From Gamarada debralockiae (lineage: Eukaryota; Ascomycota; Leotiomycetes; Helotiales; Hyphodiscaceae): a DNA stretch of 64,000 bases. How positions within the stretch are numbered: position 1 is the first letter of the stretch; every line of letters starts with the position of its first letter. The stretch covers positions 26,518 to 90,517 of the forward strand of contig NXFV01001363.1 in assembly GCA_002803225.1 (NCBI GenBank), in the 5' to 3' direction. The position numbers and the translations under genes were made by a program. Under the pieces are notes generated by a model, which worked only from the letters and a program-made list of their open reading frames with translations, was not told the DNA's origin and did no database searches. Shown in pieces: positions 54,065-64,000 of this stretch.

Positions 54065-55224
54065 AATCAACTCCACTAGCGGCTAAATCAACTCGTCGGT
54101 CCCACTTTCTGGAGTACACCTATTAACCCCCGCCACAGTAGTAATTTGTATACGAATGCAGTGATGTAATTATTGTAGGGTCGGGCTATTTGTACATGAC
54201 TCCCGGCTATTTGTATATGCACTCGGTACACCTATCAACCTCTCAACACCATACTATGGGAACGCGAGGCGCGTATATGTCACGGTATAAAACAAAGGCC
54301 TATAGGACAAAATTTAAAGCTATTCACAAATCGAAAAAATAAGACTATTTACACCTCTAAACCGTCCAAATCCCACTCTGCGTCTTGCGTATGAACGTCA
54401 GTAGCCTTGTGTATCACAGCGGCAGCTACGGTACAACAACATCGATGCGCCTCGCGTTCCCATAGTATGGTGTTGAGAGGTTGATAGGTGTACCGAGTGC
54501 ATGTACAAATAGCCGGGAGTCATGTACAAATAGCCCGACCCTTATTGTATTATTGTGTATAATTGTGTAAAACGTTTGAATTGCAATCAAAAGACCCTGA
54601 AATGAAGCTATTCCTAACTACGCCAATTCGTCCAAGTCGTCTAACTCGAACTCCGTATATTGGGTATATACCGCGACGCCTCCAATTGTGTCTCTTCGCA
54701 TCGCAATTGTAGCTGCGTCCTCTATACAATCGTCCTGATAGACTGACGCTATTCCGTACTAGCCGCGCTCCCTCCGAGTCCCTGGCTCGTACGAATCCAT
54801 GTGCAGGGTTTTTATCCTTAGTATGTGGCTTGCCAAACCGGTCGCATGCACATATGACTCGTGAAGTTTTACGTTGCGTTTGAACAGGCGTATCCGTTGC
54901 ATTTCGCATGCGCTTGAATAGCAGCAAAAGCAGTAGCAAAGTCGCTGTAAATATCTTCCGGAGGAGGAGTGCCGCATGCCACAAGGGTTTCCATGATAAT
55001 TGACAGAGAAATAAGGGTATTGTGTTGTGTGTTATGTGTTGTGTTATTACAGAGCTCTGAATAGCTTCGGTGTATAGCTCAGATTTTTTTATCACGTGGT
55101 AAGGGTAAAGGTCTGTGTTGCTTGCAAGAAACATTCGTACGCCTTGCTACTGTGGCGCGAGGTTGATGGGTGTACCCTCGACGAGTTGATTTAGCCGCTA
55201 GTGGGATTGATTTAGGTGGTCCCT
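54065..55224. mobile_element. Outer DNA transposon relic with about 80-bp terminal inverted repeats
   Basis: The left arm (about 54065-54155) and right arm (about 55142-55224) are inverted copies sharing ACTAGCGGCTAAATCAACTC, GTACACC, AACC and GCCACAGTAG. The right end finishes GGTGGTCCCT; the left end is degraded. On the minus strand the interior (about 54750-54620) still encodes an acidic peptide, CIEDAATIAMRR...EFELDDLDELA followed by a stop, like the C-terminal tail of a transposase. A TAG lies upstream of that block in the same frame. A second element is nested at 54177-54542. Long inverted repeats that share subterminal motifs suggest a single superfamily; which one is not clear from sequence alone. 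Confidence 0.7.
54177..54542. mobile_element. Nested 366-bp element with 96-bp inverted repeats
   Basis: The left arm (54177-54272) and right arm (54447-54542) are inverted copies with a single difference (TGTATATGC against TGTACATGC). TATTGT flanks both ends (54171-54176 and 54543-54548), the expected target duplication. Within each arm GGCTATTTGTA occurs twice. The 174-bp centre encodes on the minus strand the tail VAAAVIHKATDVHTQDAEWD, ending in LDGLEV and a stop. Its layout (small Cys/Ala block, then acidic end) resembles the tail in the surrounding element. The near-perfect arms mean the insertion is young. Confidence 0.88.
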
Positions 55225-55623
55225 AAATTAGATTTAATTAACATATTGAAAACATATATAATTTAGAAATTTACAATAAGACAATTTTTCGCAATTATAA
55301 ACCGTTAATCCACAAGGCTATGGCGAAAGAAATATTGTTTGTTGATTAATAATGTTCTTTCCTAAATTGAAAGCGCTTAAGAATGCCACTCGAAACTTTT
55401 GATTACACGCGGGTTGAGGTGTATATATTGTAAGCGACATTCACGCAAATTCTAGCGTCGCAGCCTTACGATGCGCCTTTCTCTTGTAAAAGTATCGATC
55501 TATTCACTCGCGAAACCATCAGCTTCTTCTAATTCGTGGGGAAGCTACGCTCTCCTCGACGTCTAAATTCTGCTTCGACATCTGGTTCGGGACTGAACAG
55601 GAGACTCAGCTGCAACGTCAAAG

Positions 55624-58020
55624 ATGATGCAAAGACTTACCAGTGCTCCCGAGGACGTCTCTGCAGCAGAGAAAAATGTCCTAGAAGGTGCATCATATCA
55701 GATCAATATTTTGAAGATGGGAGGCTGATGTCTATGAAATAGCAATGGCCAATAAGCCATTTAGTCCGACAAAGTCCCAACTGTCAAGAGTAGCAGCACA
55801 TACATATGCTTCGATACCGGAATACCAGGAAACTGTTGACTTGCTTAAGAGACAGCTGCAGTGTGGGGATGATAAATGGAGGTGTTATTTTAGGGTCTTG
55901 GTGGTTATAGAATACCTTCTTCACCTCGGCAGTAAGAAATGCGTTGAATGGGCGATGGAAAATCTTGATTCAATTAAGGCATTGGAGCTTTTTAATCATG
56001 TGGATGAAAAAGCTAAATTTAGAGGTGAGAAAAGCTTCCCCCCTAAACTCCTTAGTTCTCCTATCTCATCGGCTGACGTGTAAAACCCACAGTACGATAT
56101 GCTGCAAGACAGGTCGTATATCTGCTTTCCGACGAGAAGAGATTACAGCGCGAACCAGGGGAAGGAAATGGCTGGATGTCCAAAATTCCGGAGATGCATG
56201 ACTTCGAGGCTTTATACCCGCCTCTCCATTCAAAATTACCACTTACATCCCACCGGAAACCCGGAGCAGCGGAAGAGTTCGAAAGAGACAAACTAAAACA
56301 TCATAGATTTCAGCAGGAACCATTCGTTGAGGAGCATCTTCCATCCTTCCCTCATGCATTTGATAGGCTTTCGTCACCAGTAGCGGCAAATGAGGCGTCT
56401 GTCGGCATTTGGGAGAATAGTTCTGCAGAGTTGCTAACCCAAGAACCATTAGCAACTTCAAGCCACTCGAGGCCTCTGCTCCCAGAAGCAAAGACATTTC
56501 CTCAGGTATCATTCGACCCCTCAATTCAGTCAACAGCTCCAGTTCTTGATGCAGATTTGTTCCCGAAAGTATCATTGACTACTTCAATTCCATCAGCGGT
56601 TCCTGTGATTTCGAGGCCGTCAAATTCTTTGGCTACTGTCGCTACCTCTAGCGATAATAAATTGGGAGACTACTTCCATCCGATAGAACATCGGAGCCAG
56701 TTCACTGATGTTCAATGTCAGGATATCGCTCGTCTTTTGCATGAAAGCGGCAAAGTCTCCTGGAGTCTGACGCCAAGGTTATACATAATTTTGAGGATTA
56801 TTGGCCAACTTCAAATACTTGATTCATTCATTGATCAGGGAATCAATGATTTCTGGTTGCCGCTTAAGGTATCCTCTCTTCCGCATTCACTCAGCTTAGC
56901 CTACCATCAAGAATTCATAGCAACTCAGCCTCTCGTCCTAACCAAGGCTCTTAATTTGGAGAACAACACCAAAGGACATGCTCACTTTACTCGAGACGAC
57001 CCTTTCCCTTTCGAAGTTAAAGAAACACTTGGCAAAGGGGGTTTTGGTTCGGTAGACAGGATCTGGAGTCCACTGAGTCGCCGAGAATTTGCAAGAAAGA
57101 GATTTAGGAGAGGAAAGAATGTGCACAAGGCCGAGCTGCAAAGCTTCATGAATGAGGTTAAAATCCTGAAGCGCCTCCATCATATACATTGCGTTGAGTT
57201 GGTAAGTATATCATTCAATATAAAGCGTCTGGTGAGGACGTAGCCAAGCCTCGAGAGCTGAATTCTTGAATAGATTGCCAGCTATACGGACCCGAAGTAC
57301 TTCGGCATAATCATGACACCGGTGGCGGATCATGACCTATACGCATTTTACCAGGTTGTAACCAATGAGCACACTTTAATCCTTCGATCGTTCTTCGGTT
57401 GCCTCGCCGGCGCGCTGGATTTCTTACACAAAGTCAAGATTCGACATCGCGATATCAAGCCCCAGAACATACTCGTCAAGAATTCTCACGTATATCTCAC
57501 GGACTTTGGGATATCTCTAGACTGGGAGAATCTCTCTAGAAGTACCACGACGAACGACACTGCGAAGAGCCTGCTGTATTGCGCACCTGAAGTTGCACAT
57601 GGGGAGAAACGCAATACTTCAGCAGATATTTGGTCTCTGGGCTGCATCTTTGTTGAGATATTGACTCTGATCAAAGGCCGCACCGTCGACGAGCAGCGTA
57701 CTTTTTTCAAGAAAAGCCATGATAACGCACGGTTCTATGAAAACGTATATAGCACTCAAGAATGGGTCCAACAGCTTCAGCAAATTGATTCGACTCAGAA
57801 ATCAGACTCATTCATCGCAAACTGTATACTCAGGATGGTAAAAGAGAATCCGGATGAACGTATGGTCACAGTTGAATTATACAATAAGATATCTAGATAC
57901 CAGGACTTGGAGAAAGGAAGGGATAATCCGCTCTGCGGGGACTGCTGTGTTTCTGATACACTCTCAGTCTCGGATAGTGGATCAGACGGGGATCCGTTCG
58001 CTAGCATGACTAAGTCCTAA
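55624..58020 (+). CDS. ENTH domain-protein kinase fusion, 733 aa, four exons
   Basis: Exons are 55624-55687, 55743-56024, 56093-57201 and 57274-58020; all introns are GT-AG and all phases agree. Residues about 10-140 form an ENTH domain: EKNVLEAMANKPFSPTKSQL spans the first splice, then HTYASIPEYQETVDLLKRQL, WRCYFRVLVVIEYLLHLGSK, CVEWAMENLDSIKALELF and VRYAARQVVYLLSDEKRLQR. ENTH domains bind phosphoinositides and bend membranes in clathrin trafficking. After a Ser/Pro-rich linker of about 280 aa comes a full Ser/Thr kinase domain: LGKGGFGSV (about 428), the VAIK-type Lys in FARKRF, the helix-C Glu in FMNEVKILKRLHH, HRDIKPQNILV (about 542), DFG (about 562) and YCAPEV (about 590). All catalytic residues are present. 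The early part is missed if translation is assumed to start at 55745. ENTH plus kinase is not a pairing I know. Confidence 0.85.
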
Positions 58021-58499
58021 AGTACACTAGATCCAGTGTTTGAGAATAAACACTTAAGATCTGAGTCTAACAGAGTGCATATTATTACTGCAGGAAGGCT
58101 CGTGGGTTGGGAACGGGGCTGCTCTGGACGCGGGAAGCCAGACACCTCCGGACGTACTGGTGCTCGCTCCTAACATATTTGCCCCAAATGGATTCTTGAC
58201 ACATGTCCTCATACCGGTCCAATTTTGTCTTGAATACTCCAGATTTCTTCTCAAAAACACTATTAATCTTCACAATAGCAGGAACCATCTCGTCATACAA
58301 TCACACTCGGTACCATTCGACAAAAAATATTGAAAGCTACATTGTCAACCAATCTTTTACAAACATAAAAAACCTCAACATATTCTACTCCTCTTTTACC
58401 TTTTGTCATACTTTATATCTCAAGACAACATCAATCAACGCTTTTGCACCATTATTGCCGCTCTTACTTGTCATCACCCTTTCACATACAACAAGCGCC

Positions 58500-58685
58500 A
58501 TGTTTCGGTCCTCCCAGCTCCTGCTTGCGATACTGGTTGCACCCCATCTATTAGCCATCTTGGCTGTAGTAGGGCAACTCCACAATACAAATCCTCCCCT
58601 CGAAGGAAGGTCACTTCAGGAGCGCAATGTGGTGTCAAAGCGGACCGTGAAATCACCGGAGTCTCTGAGTAAGGAGCTCGGATGA
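58500..58685 (+). CDS. Possible small secreted peptide, 61 aa
   Basis: From the ATG at 58500 the frame encodes a hydrophobic N-terminus (LLLAILVAPHLLAILAVVG) typical of a signal peptide, then a 40-residue polar tail with a dibasic SKR near residue 47, a Kex2-type site. It has no cysteines and no recognised family. The same frame is open upstream to 58203 but that part has no coding character. It sits just downstream of the ENTH-kinase and next to AT-rich repeat debris, so it may be chance. Confidence 0.28.
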   Translation: MFRSSQLLLAILVAPHLLAILAVVGQLHNTNPPLEGRSLQERNVVSKRTVKSPESLSKELG

Positions 58686-59460
58686 GGCCTAACCCACACG
58701 ACACTCATCGAAGAGACGGAAGATCTGGCTGGGAAAAACCGACAATAGATCAATTGCTAAGCAGGCCTATGATAATATGGACAAATCGATCACTGATGGC
58801 CTTTAGTAAGTAAGGCAACGTTTTAATCAAGATATACTCTTAAGCTCCTTTAGCACTTTAAAGGGAAATAAAAAGTTGATTCTTTATATATAAATAGCAG
58901 ATAAACCTAAATTTTCAATTTTAGATAAATACGACTAGTAGGTATTAAGATATCTCTATTCAAAGATATGTGTCAACATTGACCTATCCTTGCTAATAAA
59001 TAAACTATACTTCCAAGTTTAATCTAATAGCTTCTAACCTATATAATTTATCTTATAAGGCTAACCCCAACCCTATATAAGTAGTATTCTTTAATCTAGT
59101 CTATAAAGAGTTTATTATTATTAATTAGAGCTGTCTCCTACTTATTTTTAGTATTAAAATACTTGTTCTCAAGTAGGAAGTAGTCTTTTGCGGACTAAAG
59201 TGTAGTGGTTTGACATGTAGTTTGCTAGATACTCTGAAAGCTATCAATTAGCTCTATAATTTGATTATTAGATAGCTGAGTTACTTGCGCACAAAATCAG
59301 CTATTTAGTATATAATTTAGAGCGTTTTTAGTTAAGATATTAATGATAATATAGAATAGATTAAAAAACCAGTGGCGTAAAAAAGGTCCGTGCAAGTGCC
59401 ATGAGCGTGCACGTGCTGGAACGAGTAGCTGTAACAAGAGCCTAGCTCCTGAAGGTATAC
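58686..59460. other. AT-rich, RIP-like sequence without genes
   Basis: About 775 bp dominated by TATA, TTAGATA, CTTATAA and TAATTAG words with frequent stops in all frames, strongest at 58850-59350. The composition resembles a repeat degraded by C-to-T changes. No coding remnant could be recognised. Confidence 0.5.
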
Positions 59461-59527
59461 GGGCGATTTCATGGGCAGTTTCACATGGGCGGTTTCACAT
59501 GGGCGGTTTCACATGGGCGATTTCATA
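59461..59527. repeat. 14-bp tandem repeat, about five units
   Basis: Units GGGCGGTTTCACAT vary at two positions (GGGCGATTTCAT, GGGCAGTTTCACAT). The array lies in non-coding DNA 3-prime of the MFS gene. A looser TCAG-rich stretch (CAGTCAG, GTCAGCAG) follows to about 59650. Confidence 0.8.
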
Positions 59528-59883
59528 TGAAATCAGGTGATATTGTTGGAACTGCTACGATTACTTGAGCCAGGCTCAACATATCTGCACAGTCAGGAAC
59601 AGTCAGCGATTAGTCAGCAGTTAGTTAGTGTACAGTCAGTTGCAGAGTCAGCAATAGTACAGCTAGCATGTGAAGCTAGGAGTCTAGAGTGAAGGATAAG
59701 TAAGGCCTATTGACCCTACTTTGGGAAGGCAAGCTTGAGTTTATATCACACAAGCGCACTAGTACTACAGAACCTCTTTTCAATACAATCACTATTGTCT
59801 CCCTCCCCTTATTGCTACCTCTCCGATATACTGTAATCCCTCCTGCTGCCCTCCAGCTACCAGTAGCTATTACAGTAGCCCTC

Positions 59884-61888
59884 TCACCTCGCCGCAAACC
59901 GGCTCCTCTTCCTCAAACTCTCCCCAAAGAAGTACAAAACATAAATCCCGACGATACACCCACAGGTCAGACCGGCCAAAAGACTCACCCCCCGCCCAAC
60001 CCCCAAATTTATATACAGCGGCCTCGAGAAGTGTATGGTGCCAGCGGCAAGTGTAGAGCGCATGAAATCGTTGCCAGCGAAGAGGGAGGCGGCGTATTGT
60101 GGGTATGTAAGGGGCAGGTAGAGGAAGATGCATTGAATAACGAAGAAGATGCCAATAGTAAAGATGCTGATGCCGATGGTGGGGCCGATCCAGTGGATAG
60201 AGGAGTTTGATGTCCATGCTGTACATTAAAGTTAAGAAGGTTATTGAGAAGATTGCTGCAGAGTGAAGAACGCTTACCGAAGACAAATAAGCCGATAGGT
60301 AACAAGAACGCAGCAACAAGTGCCGGGATGAGACGACGTTCAGGGGCGCCGAGGCCATTAACACGGATATCGGGCTCAACGATCCAGAAAATATAGGCCC
60401 AGTATGAGACGATCGCTAGAATAACGCCCACTATGATAGAGAGAAATGCAAGGCCCATCTGACCGAGGTTGAAACCATACATCCCTAGGTACACAATCGG
60501 GAAAGCCTCGAAGAAGGAATAATAGATACCGTAGATCAAAGCCGTGTAGATGGCAGTAAATGCAATGGCTGGATCGAGCAAGATCGTTTGGATTGGTCGC
60601 CAGAGTGCCTCAATTGCTATATCCTTGAAGGTGAGATTTGCCTGATCGATTTCACTTTGTGATTTGAGGCGCTCATTGCCCGTTATCTTTCGCAGACGTT
60701 CTGCACGTCGGAGAAGAATATTGGCCGGTAAGGTCTCGGGGAGAAACAAGAAAAGGGAGATCCAGACAGGACCAGCGAGCCAGAGCATTTCCCACAATGA
60801 CCATCGCCAATTTTCAGCTGCAACACTGAAACCAGAGATGACAGGACCTAGCGCAGGACCACATGTTGCTGCAAAAGCCCACAAGGAGAGGACATAGGGC
60901 AACTTGATCAGGGAGAACATATCTCCAAGGCTTGCTCCACCTGTCGCAAGACAAGGGCTGCCGAAGAACCCTGCGAGGAACCGGAGCACAATGAGACCAG
61001 CTATGTTGTTCACTAACGCGGCAGGAAGGAGCAAGATTATGAAAATCGTGAAAGTGATCATATACGGTGGATTTCGTCCAATGGAAGGTATTTCGCTCAT
61101 GGGTGAGAAGATAAGGGGGCCGATACCGTATGCGAGGACGTACATGGACAGGCCTAGTGATGCTACTTCCGCTGAGACACTAAATCGTTCCATGACGCCT
61201 GCAACGCTGGGGGTGTAAATTGCAGAGCCCATGTAGAAAGCGAAGGTGTACAAACTCATGTCTGCTGTAAGCGTGCACAGTAATTAACAAGCGTCATGGG
61301 AAAAAAAACATACTATATCTGTAGTGAAACGAAGATCTTCTTCTTGAGTGACCAGTTTTGTGGGTTTGCTGGATCATCCGTATCATACCAATCCACCAAT
61401 ATCGTCCCATCGCCTAACAGCTGAGGCTCTATCGGTCGTGTAATGCCTCTCGCAATCGTCGCGTTGGTGAATTGCTGCTCGAGTTCTGCTCTAGTCACAG
61501 ATTTCTGAAGCGCCATACGTGTATTAACACGCTCAAGGCCCGGCCGTTGGACTCGAATGGTCTCGAATCTGGAAAGGTCATCTAGCCCGCCTGTCTCTAG
61601 GTTGTAGAGACCTGGTTCTTCTTCGTTAGAAGGTCTGCTCTTCTGTTCTATGGCTTCAATGGCTTCAATGTCTTCTTTCGGTTTCTCAGCAAGTTTGGGT
61701 ATTGGGTCGAGGCTCGGAACAGGGAGCTCTTCTATTTCAATGTCTGGTTGATCTTTCTCCGCACCCGTATTCTTGTAGCATTTCGGACATTGGAAATGCA
61801 CGTTCTCTTCAGGATACTGAAGGACACGATTGCGGGTTATAAAACGGACAAGCTGCCCTATAGGAGCTTCGCGAATGAGGTCCGACAT
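59884..61888 (-). CDS. MFS drug:H+ antiporter (DHA1, Flr1-like), 628 aa
   Basis: Exon 1 is 61888-61314, exon 2 61254-60278, exon 3 60218-59884, with two short GT-AG introns and agreeing phases. An unusually long cytoplasmic N-terminus (about 190 aa) carries HFQCPKCYKN near residue 32, acidic stretches, and WYDTDDPANPQNWSLKKK just before TM1, the usual entry motif of the family. TM1 is LYTFAFYMGSAIYTPSVAGV. DHA1 motifs follow: LGLSMYVLAYGIGPLIFSPMSE (motif D2), GRNPPYM (loop 2-3) and LRFLAGFFGSPCLATGGASLGDMF, with LGPVISGFSVAAENWRW. The third exon completes TM9-TM12 (NDFMRSTLAAG and LLAGLTCGCIVGIYVLYFFGE). The likely role is export of toxic compounds at the plasma membrane. The reading frame is intact. 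Confidence 0.9.
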
Positions 61889-62437
61889 GCTATGGATGGC
61901 GCTGATGTTTCAAGCCTGATGAGGCTCATAGGACGCTCTAGATATGAAGCCGTGAGTATTAAGGATTTGGAAAATTTCTGGAGCCAATGTCAGAGACGGC
62001 TGCGGGAAAATGGAATGCCACAGGTATAACTGTTATATTGACCAAAATTCCACCTAATGATGATGTCGCTGAAATATTCCTCCGGCTTATCCTGCGTGCT
62101 GGATCGTATTGCCGAATGCGTCCGGATTTAACAGGGCTGTGACCATTGAGGGTAAGATAGATTTAATAGAATAAAATAAGGACCATCCTAGTTGGGTAAG
62201 CACACAGTGTGATTTGGATGGTCCAAAGTGGTATAAGCACCCCTCTACGCCATGGTGAAAACTTGTTGGGCTTGGAGCTTCCTCTCATCTTGCTTGGTTC
62301 AGACCGTGAAAACGACTGTAGAAATAAAATAGTAATTACTAAGTCAAACAAAAGAATAATGCCCATAGATATTATGTGAACAATCTGTGAAGCTTTAATA
62401 TTGTCGAAAGTTCTTGGCAAGAAGGATCATGTGTAGT

Positions 62438-63166
62438 ATGGTAGTCATCAATTTTAATTATTCATGAATAATACTATGGTACTGGTCAATTTTACGACTA
62501 CTATAGATATATGACTACCATTATGGTACTGGCCATTAATTCGTGATCCGCTATGGTAGTCACTAATAGAGTAGCACTACGGAGGGTGGCCCCCCTTTCG
62601 GTCACCGAAAGACCCCGCCGCCGAGCCTCACCCTCCCACAACATGCTTTATAATACGGCCGCTGAGGTCCTTATTCATGTCCATCTGAGAGCACAGAGAG
62701 TTAGGACCTGGTGATAGATCTCAGGGTTGTTGTTATGAGAACCCTAATACTGAGGTGCATAAGGCGCTAGTACAAAATAGGTTTCGAAGGCTTCAATTCA
62801 AAATCTCTACCCTTTCATATGAAGTTCAACCCTTCCCTTATATCTACAGATTGGATCTAGCACTTCGGTCTCCGATGACTTCTCGATCACCGAATTCGGA
62901 CCCGTACGTCTCACTAGATATCACCGTACCTTGTACTATACTACAGACCTGCCAACAAGGGTAAGGTTCACAGCAGACAACGAGGTAGCTCAGAGGAAGC
63001 TGCGCGATAGCTAAGAACAAGCTGTGGCTGAGGTCTCCCCTTCTAGAGCCGGAGCCTTGGACGGTGGAAGAGAGAGCACTGTGGATAGCTTTCGTCAATA
63101 ATTATTTATAACCACCATAATGGTAATCATCAATCTATGGTACTGATAAACATTGATGACTACCGC
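62438..63166. mobile_element. Probable transposon relic with GGTAGTCATCAAT inverted ends
   Basis: GGTAGTCATCAAT occurs near the left end (62440-62452) and inverted near the right end (ATTGATGACTACC, 63152-63164). Further related motifs (ATGGTACTGG, ACCATTATGGTA) are reiterated near both ends. No target duplication is clear. The interior contains one copy of the dispersed repeat and a GC-rich CTTTCGGT/ACCGAAAG hairpin at about 62598-62614. There is no coding content. Confidence 0.45.
62731..62926 (+). repeat. Dispersed repeat, copy related to 6660-6896
   Basis: This is the reverse complement partner of the copy near 6.8 kb: GTTATGAGAACCCTAATACT, GAGGTGCATAAGGCGCTAGT and TTCAATTCAAAATCTCTACC all recur inverted there. 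A more diverged copy in the same orientation lies at about 5925-6110. Confidence 0.7.
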
Positions 63167-63237
63167 CAAAGTCGTACTCTAATCTCATCTTCGACGGTTC
63201 CGTTTTAGTCTCCCGACACGAGTAGCGGCCGCTTTAA

Positions 63238-63980
63238 CCTGAGCTGAGGGTGAGTAAACCTGAGCAGACCTGAGCAGAGCCTCGCTATCGTTCGGCGGCA
63301 CCGTAGCCTCAACTCTAACGTCTGCATCCTGCCCTTAGCCCTATCGTCTGTCTCATGTTCCAAAAAGTCTCAATTTCGGATTGCAAGTATATACTATTTT
63401 AATATCGCTATTATGCGAGTGTATTTCTTTAAAGCATATAGTTCGAGCTTTTTTTAACTTTCTCTCCGATAACGATGTGTTATTCACGAAGCCTTTCTCA
63501 TGAGCTTTGTAAAGAAAGTCTTATAGTAATATAACTTTTAGCATGGCGAAATGTCTAGTAATAGTAAAAGTATAGAGAAATTATAACAAATTTCAAAAAT
63601 AAAAAAAAGTGTGCGGTGTTTAAAAAAGGAGATTAGAAATAGCTTGGTAGTCGTGTTCGAGAGAAGGAATTTAGGTTATAAACAATAGTAAAGACAAGAT
63701 TTATAGCGAACAATAGTAAATTTCTCTCTTTAAATGAAATTCCCGATTGCCGTGGGCAGTGGCTCCTGGCGTAACGTAATATATTTTTATAGAAGTCTTG
63801 TTCGGGTTCCTTGGGAGCCTCTTTAGGCTCCCAGGAATAATCGTCAAAACTTGACAAAAATGACACGAAGCGCACCCTAAGCCAACATCTAGCCTCATTA
63901 GTTAAGTGGGTACTGCTTAGGTTGCAGGGGCTGCTCAAGGACTGCTCAGGGACTGCTCAGGTTGCTCAGACAGCTCAGGT
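63238..63980. mobile_element. Transposon relic with subterminal CCTGAGCAG repeats
   Basis: The left end begins ACCTGAGCTG and then has CCTGAGCAG at 63259 and 63269. The right end is the mirror: CTGCTCAAG, CTGCTCAGG at 63942 and 63953, then CAGCTCAGGT at 63971-63980. Inverted ends with repeated subterminal motifs are typical of cut-and-paste DNA transposons. The interior is AT-rich; a minus-strand frame at 63633-63938 has no recognisable transposase motif. The element may extend beyond the window. Confidence 0.6.
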
Positions 63981-64000
63981 GAGCTGGCTGAGCCGAGGGT

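Noticed and set aside
54550..55134. 194-codon minus-strand open frame inside the outer transposon
   Set aside because: It has no domain, starts inside a terminal repeat region, and a different frame here carries the transposase-like tail, so it is a chance frame.

Overview
This window is nuclear DNA of a filamentous ascomycete. Genes are split by short GT-AG introns of about 46-170 bp with fungal-type donors. The families seen (HET domain, NACHT and NB-ARC STAND proteins, CorA-like proteins, DUF676-type hydrolases, an Mpd1-like PDI ending in HDEL, Vta1, Rrp41) are typical of Pezizomycotina. Several look most like Leotiomycetes/Helotiales proteins, but that placement is inference. No rRNA, convincing tRNA or CRISPR was seen.

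Layout. 0.5-5.4 kb holds an intact DyP-type peroxidase, a HET-domain protein and a SAM methyltransferase. 5.6-14.2 kb is repeat- and pseudogene-rich: a MITE, a dispersed repeat cutting an alpha/beta hydrolase relic, an F-box relic, then a catalytically altered pepsin-like membrane protein next to its broken paralogue. 15-23.4 kb carries a ZIP metal transporter, a CorA-like pseudogene and a proline-rich protein. 23.5-36.2 kb is mostly decayed: a possible two-exon CSalphabeta defensin-like gene, an NB-ARC/TPR relic, one small membrane protein and a broken hydrolase/CorA gene. 37-40.5 kb holds a PhyH-type dioxygenase head-to-head with an MFS sugar-transporter pseudogene. 40.9-45.8 kb is a conserved housekeeping island: RRP41 (exosome), an MPD1-like PDI and VTA1 (ESCRT/MVB). 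46-58 kb has a second HET protein, a NACHT protein interrupted by an in-frame stop, two nested related DNA transposons, and a gene fusing an ENTH domain to a complete protein kinase domain. 58-64 kb has a possible small secreted peptide, an Flr1-like MFS exporter and further transposon relics.

How it fits together. A few core cellular genes sit in a gene-poor, transposon-rich accessory setting. The accessory genes are biased to non-self recognition and programmed cell death (HET, NACHT, NB-ARC, CorA-like) and to secreted or membrane surface proteins. At least seven loci are broken by nonsense codons and frameshifts. Several nonsense codons are of the C-to-T/G-to-A type expected from RIP or deamination. 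The strongest candidates for something undescribed are the ENTH-kinase fusion (55.6-58.0 kb) and the defensin-like two-exon gene (25.5-25.8 kb).
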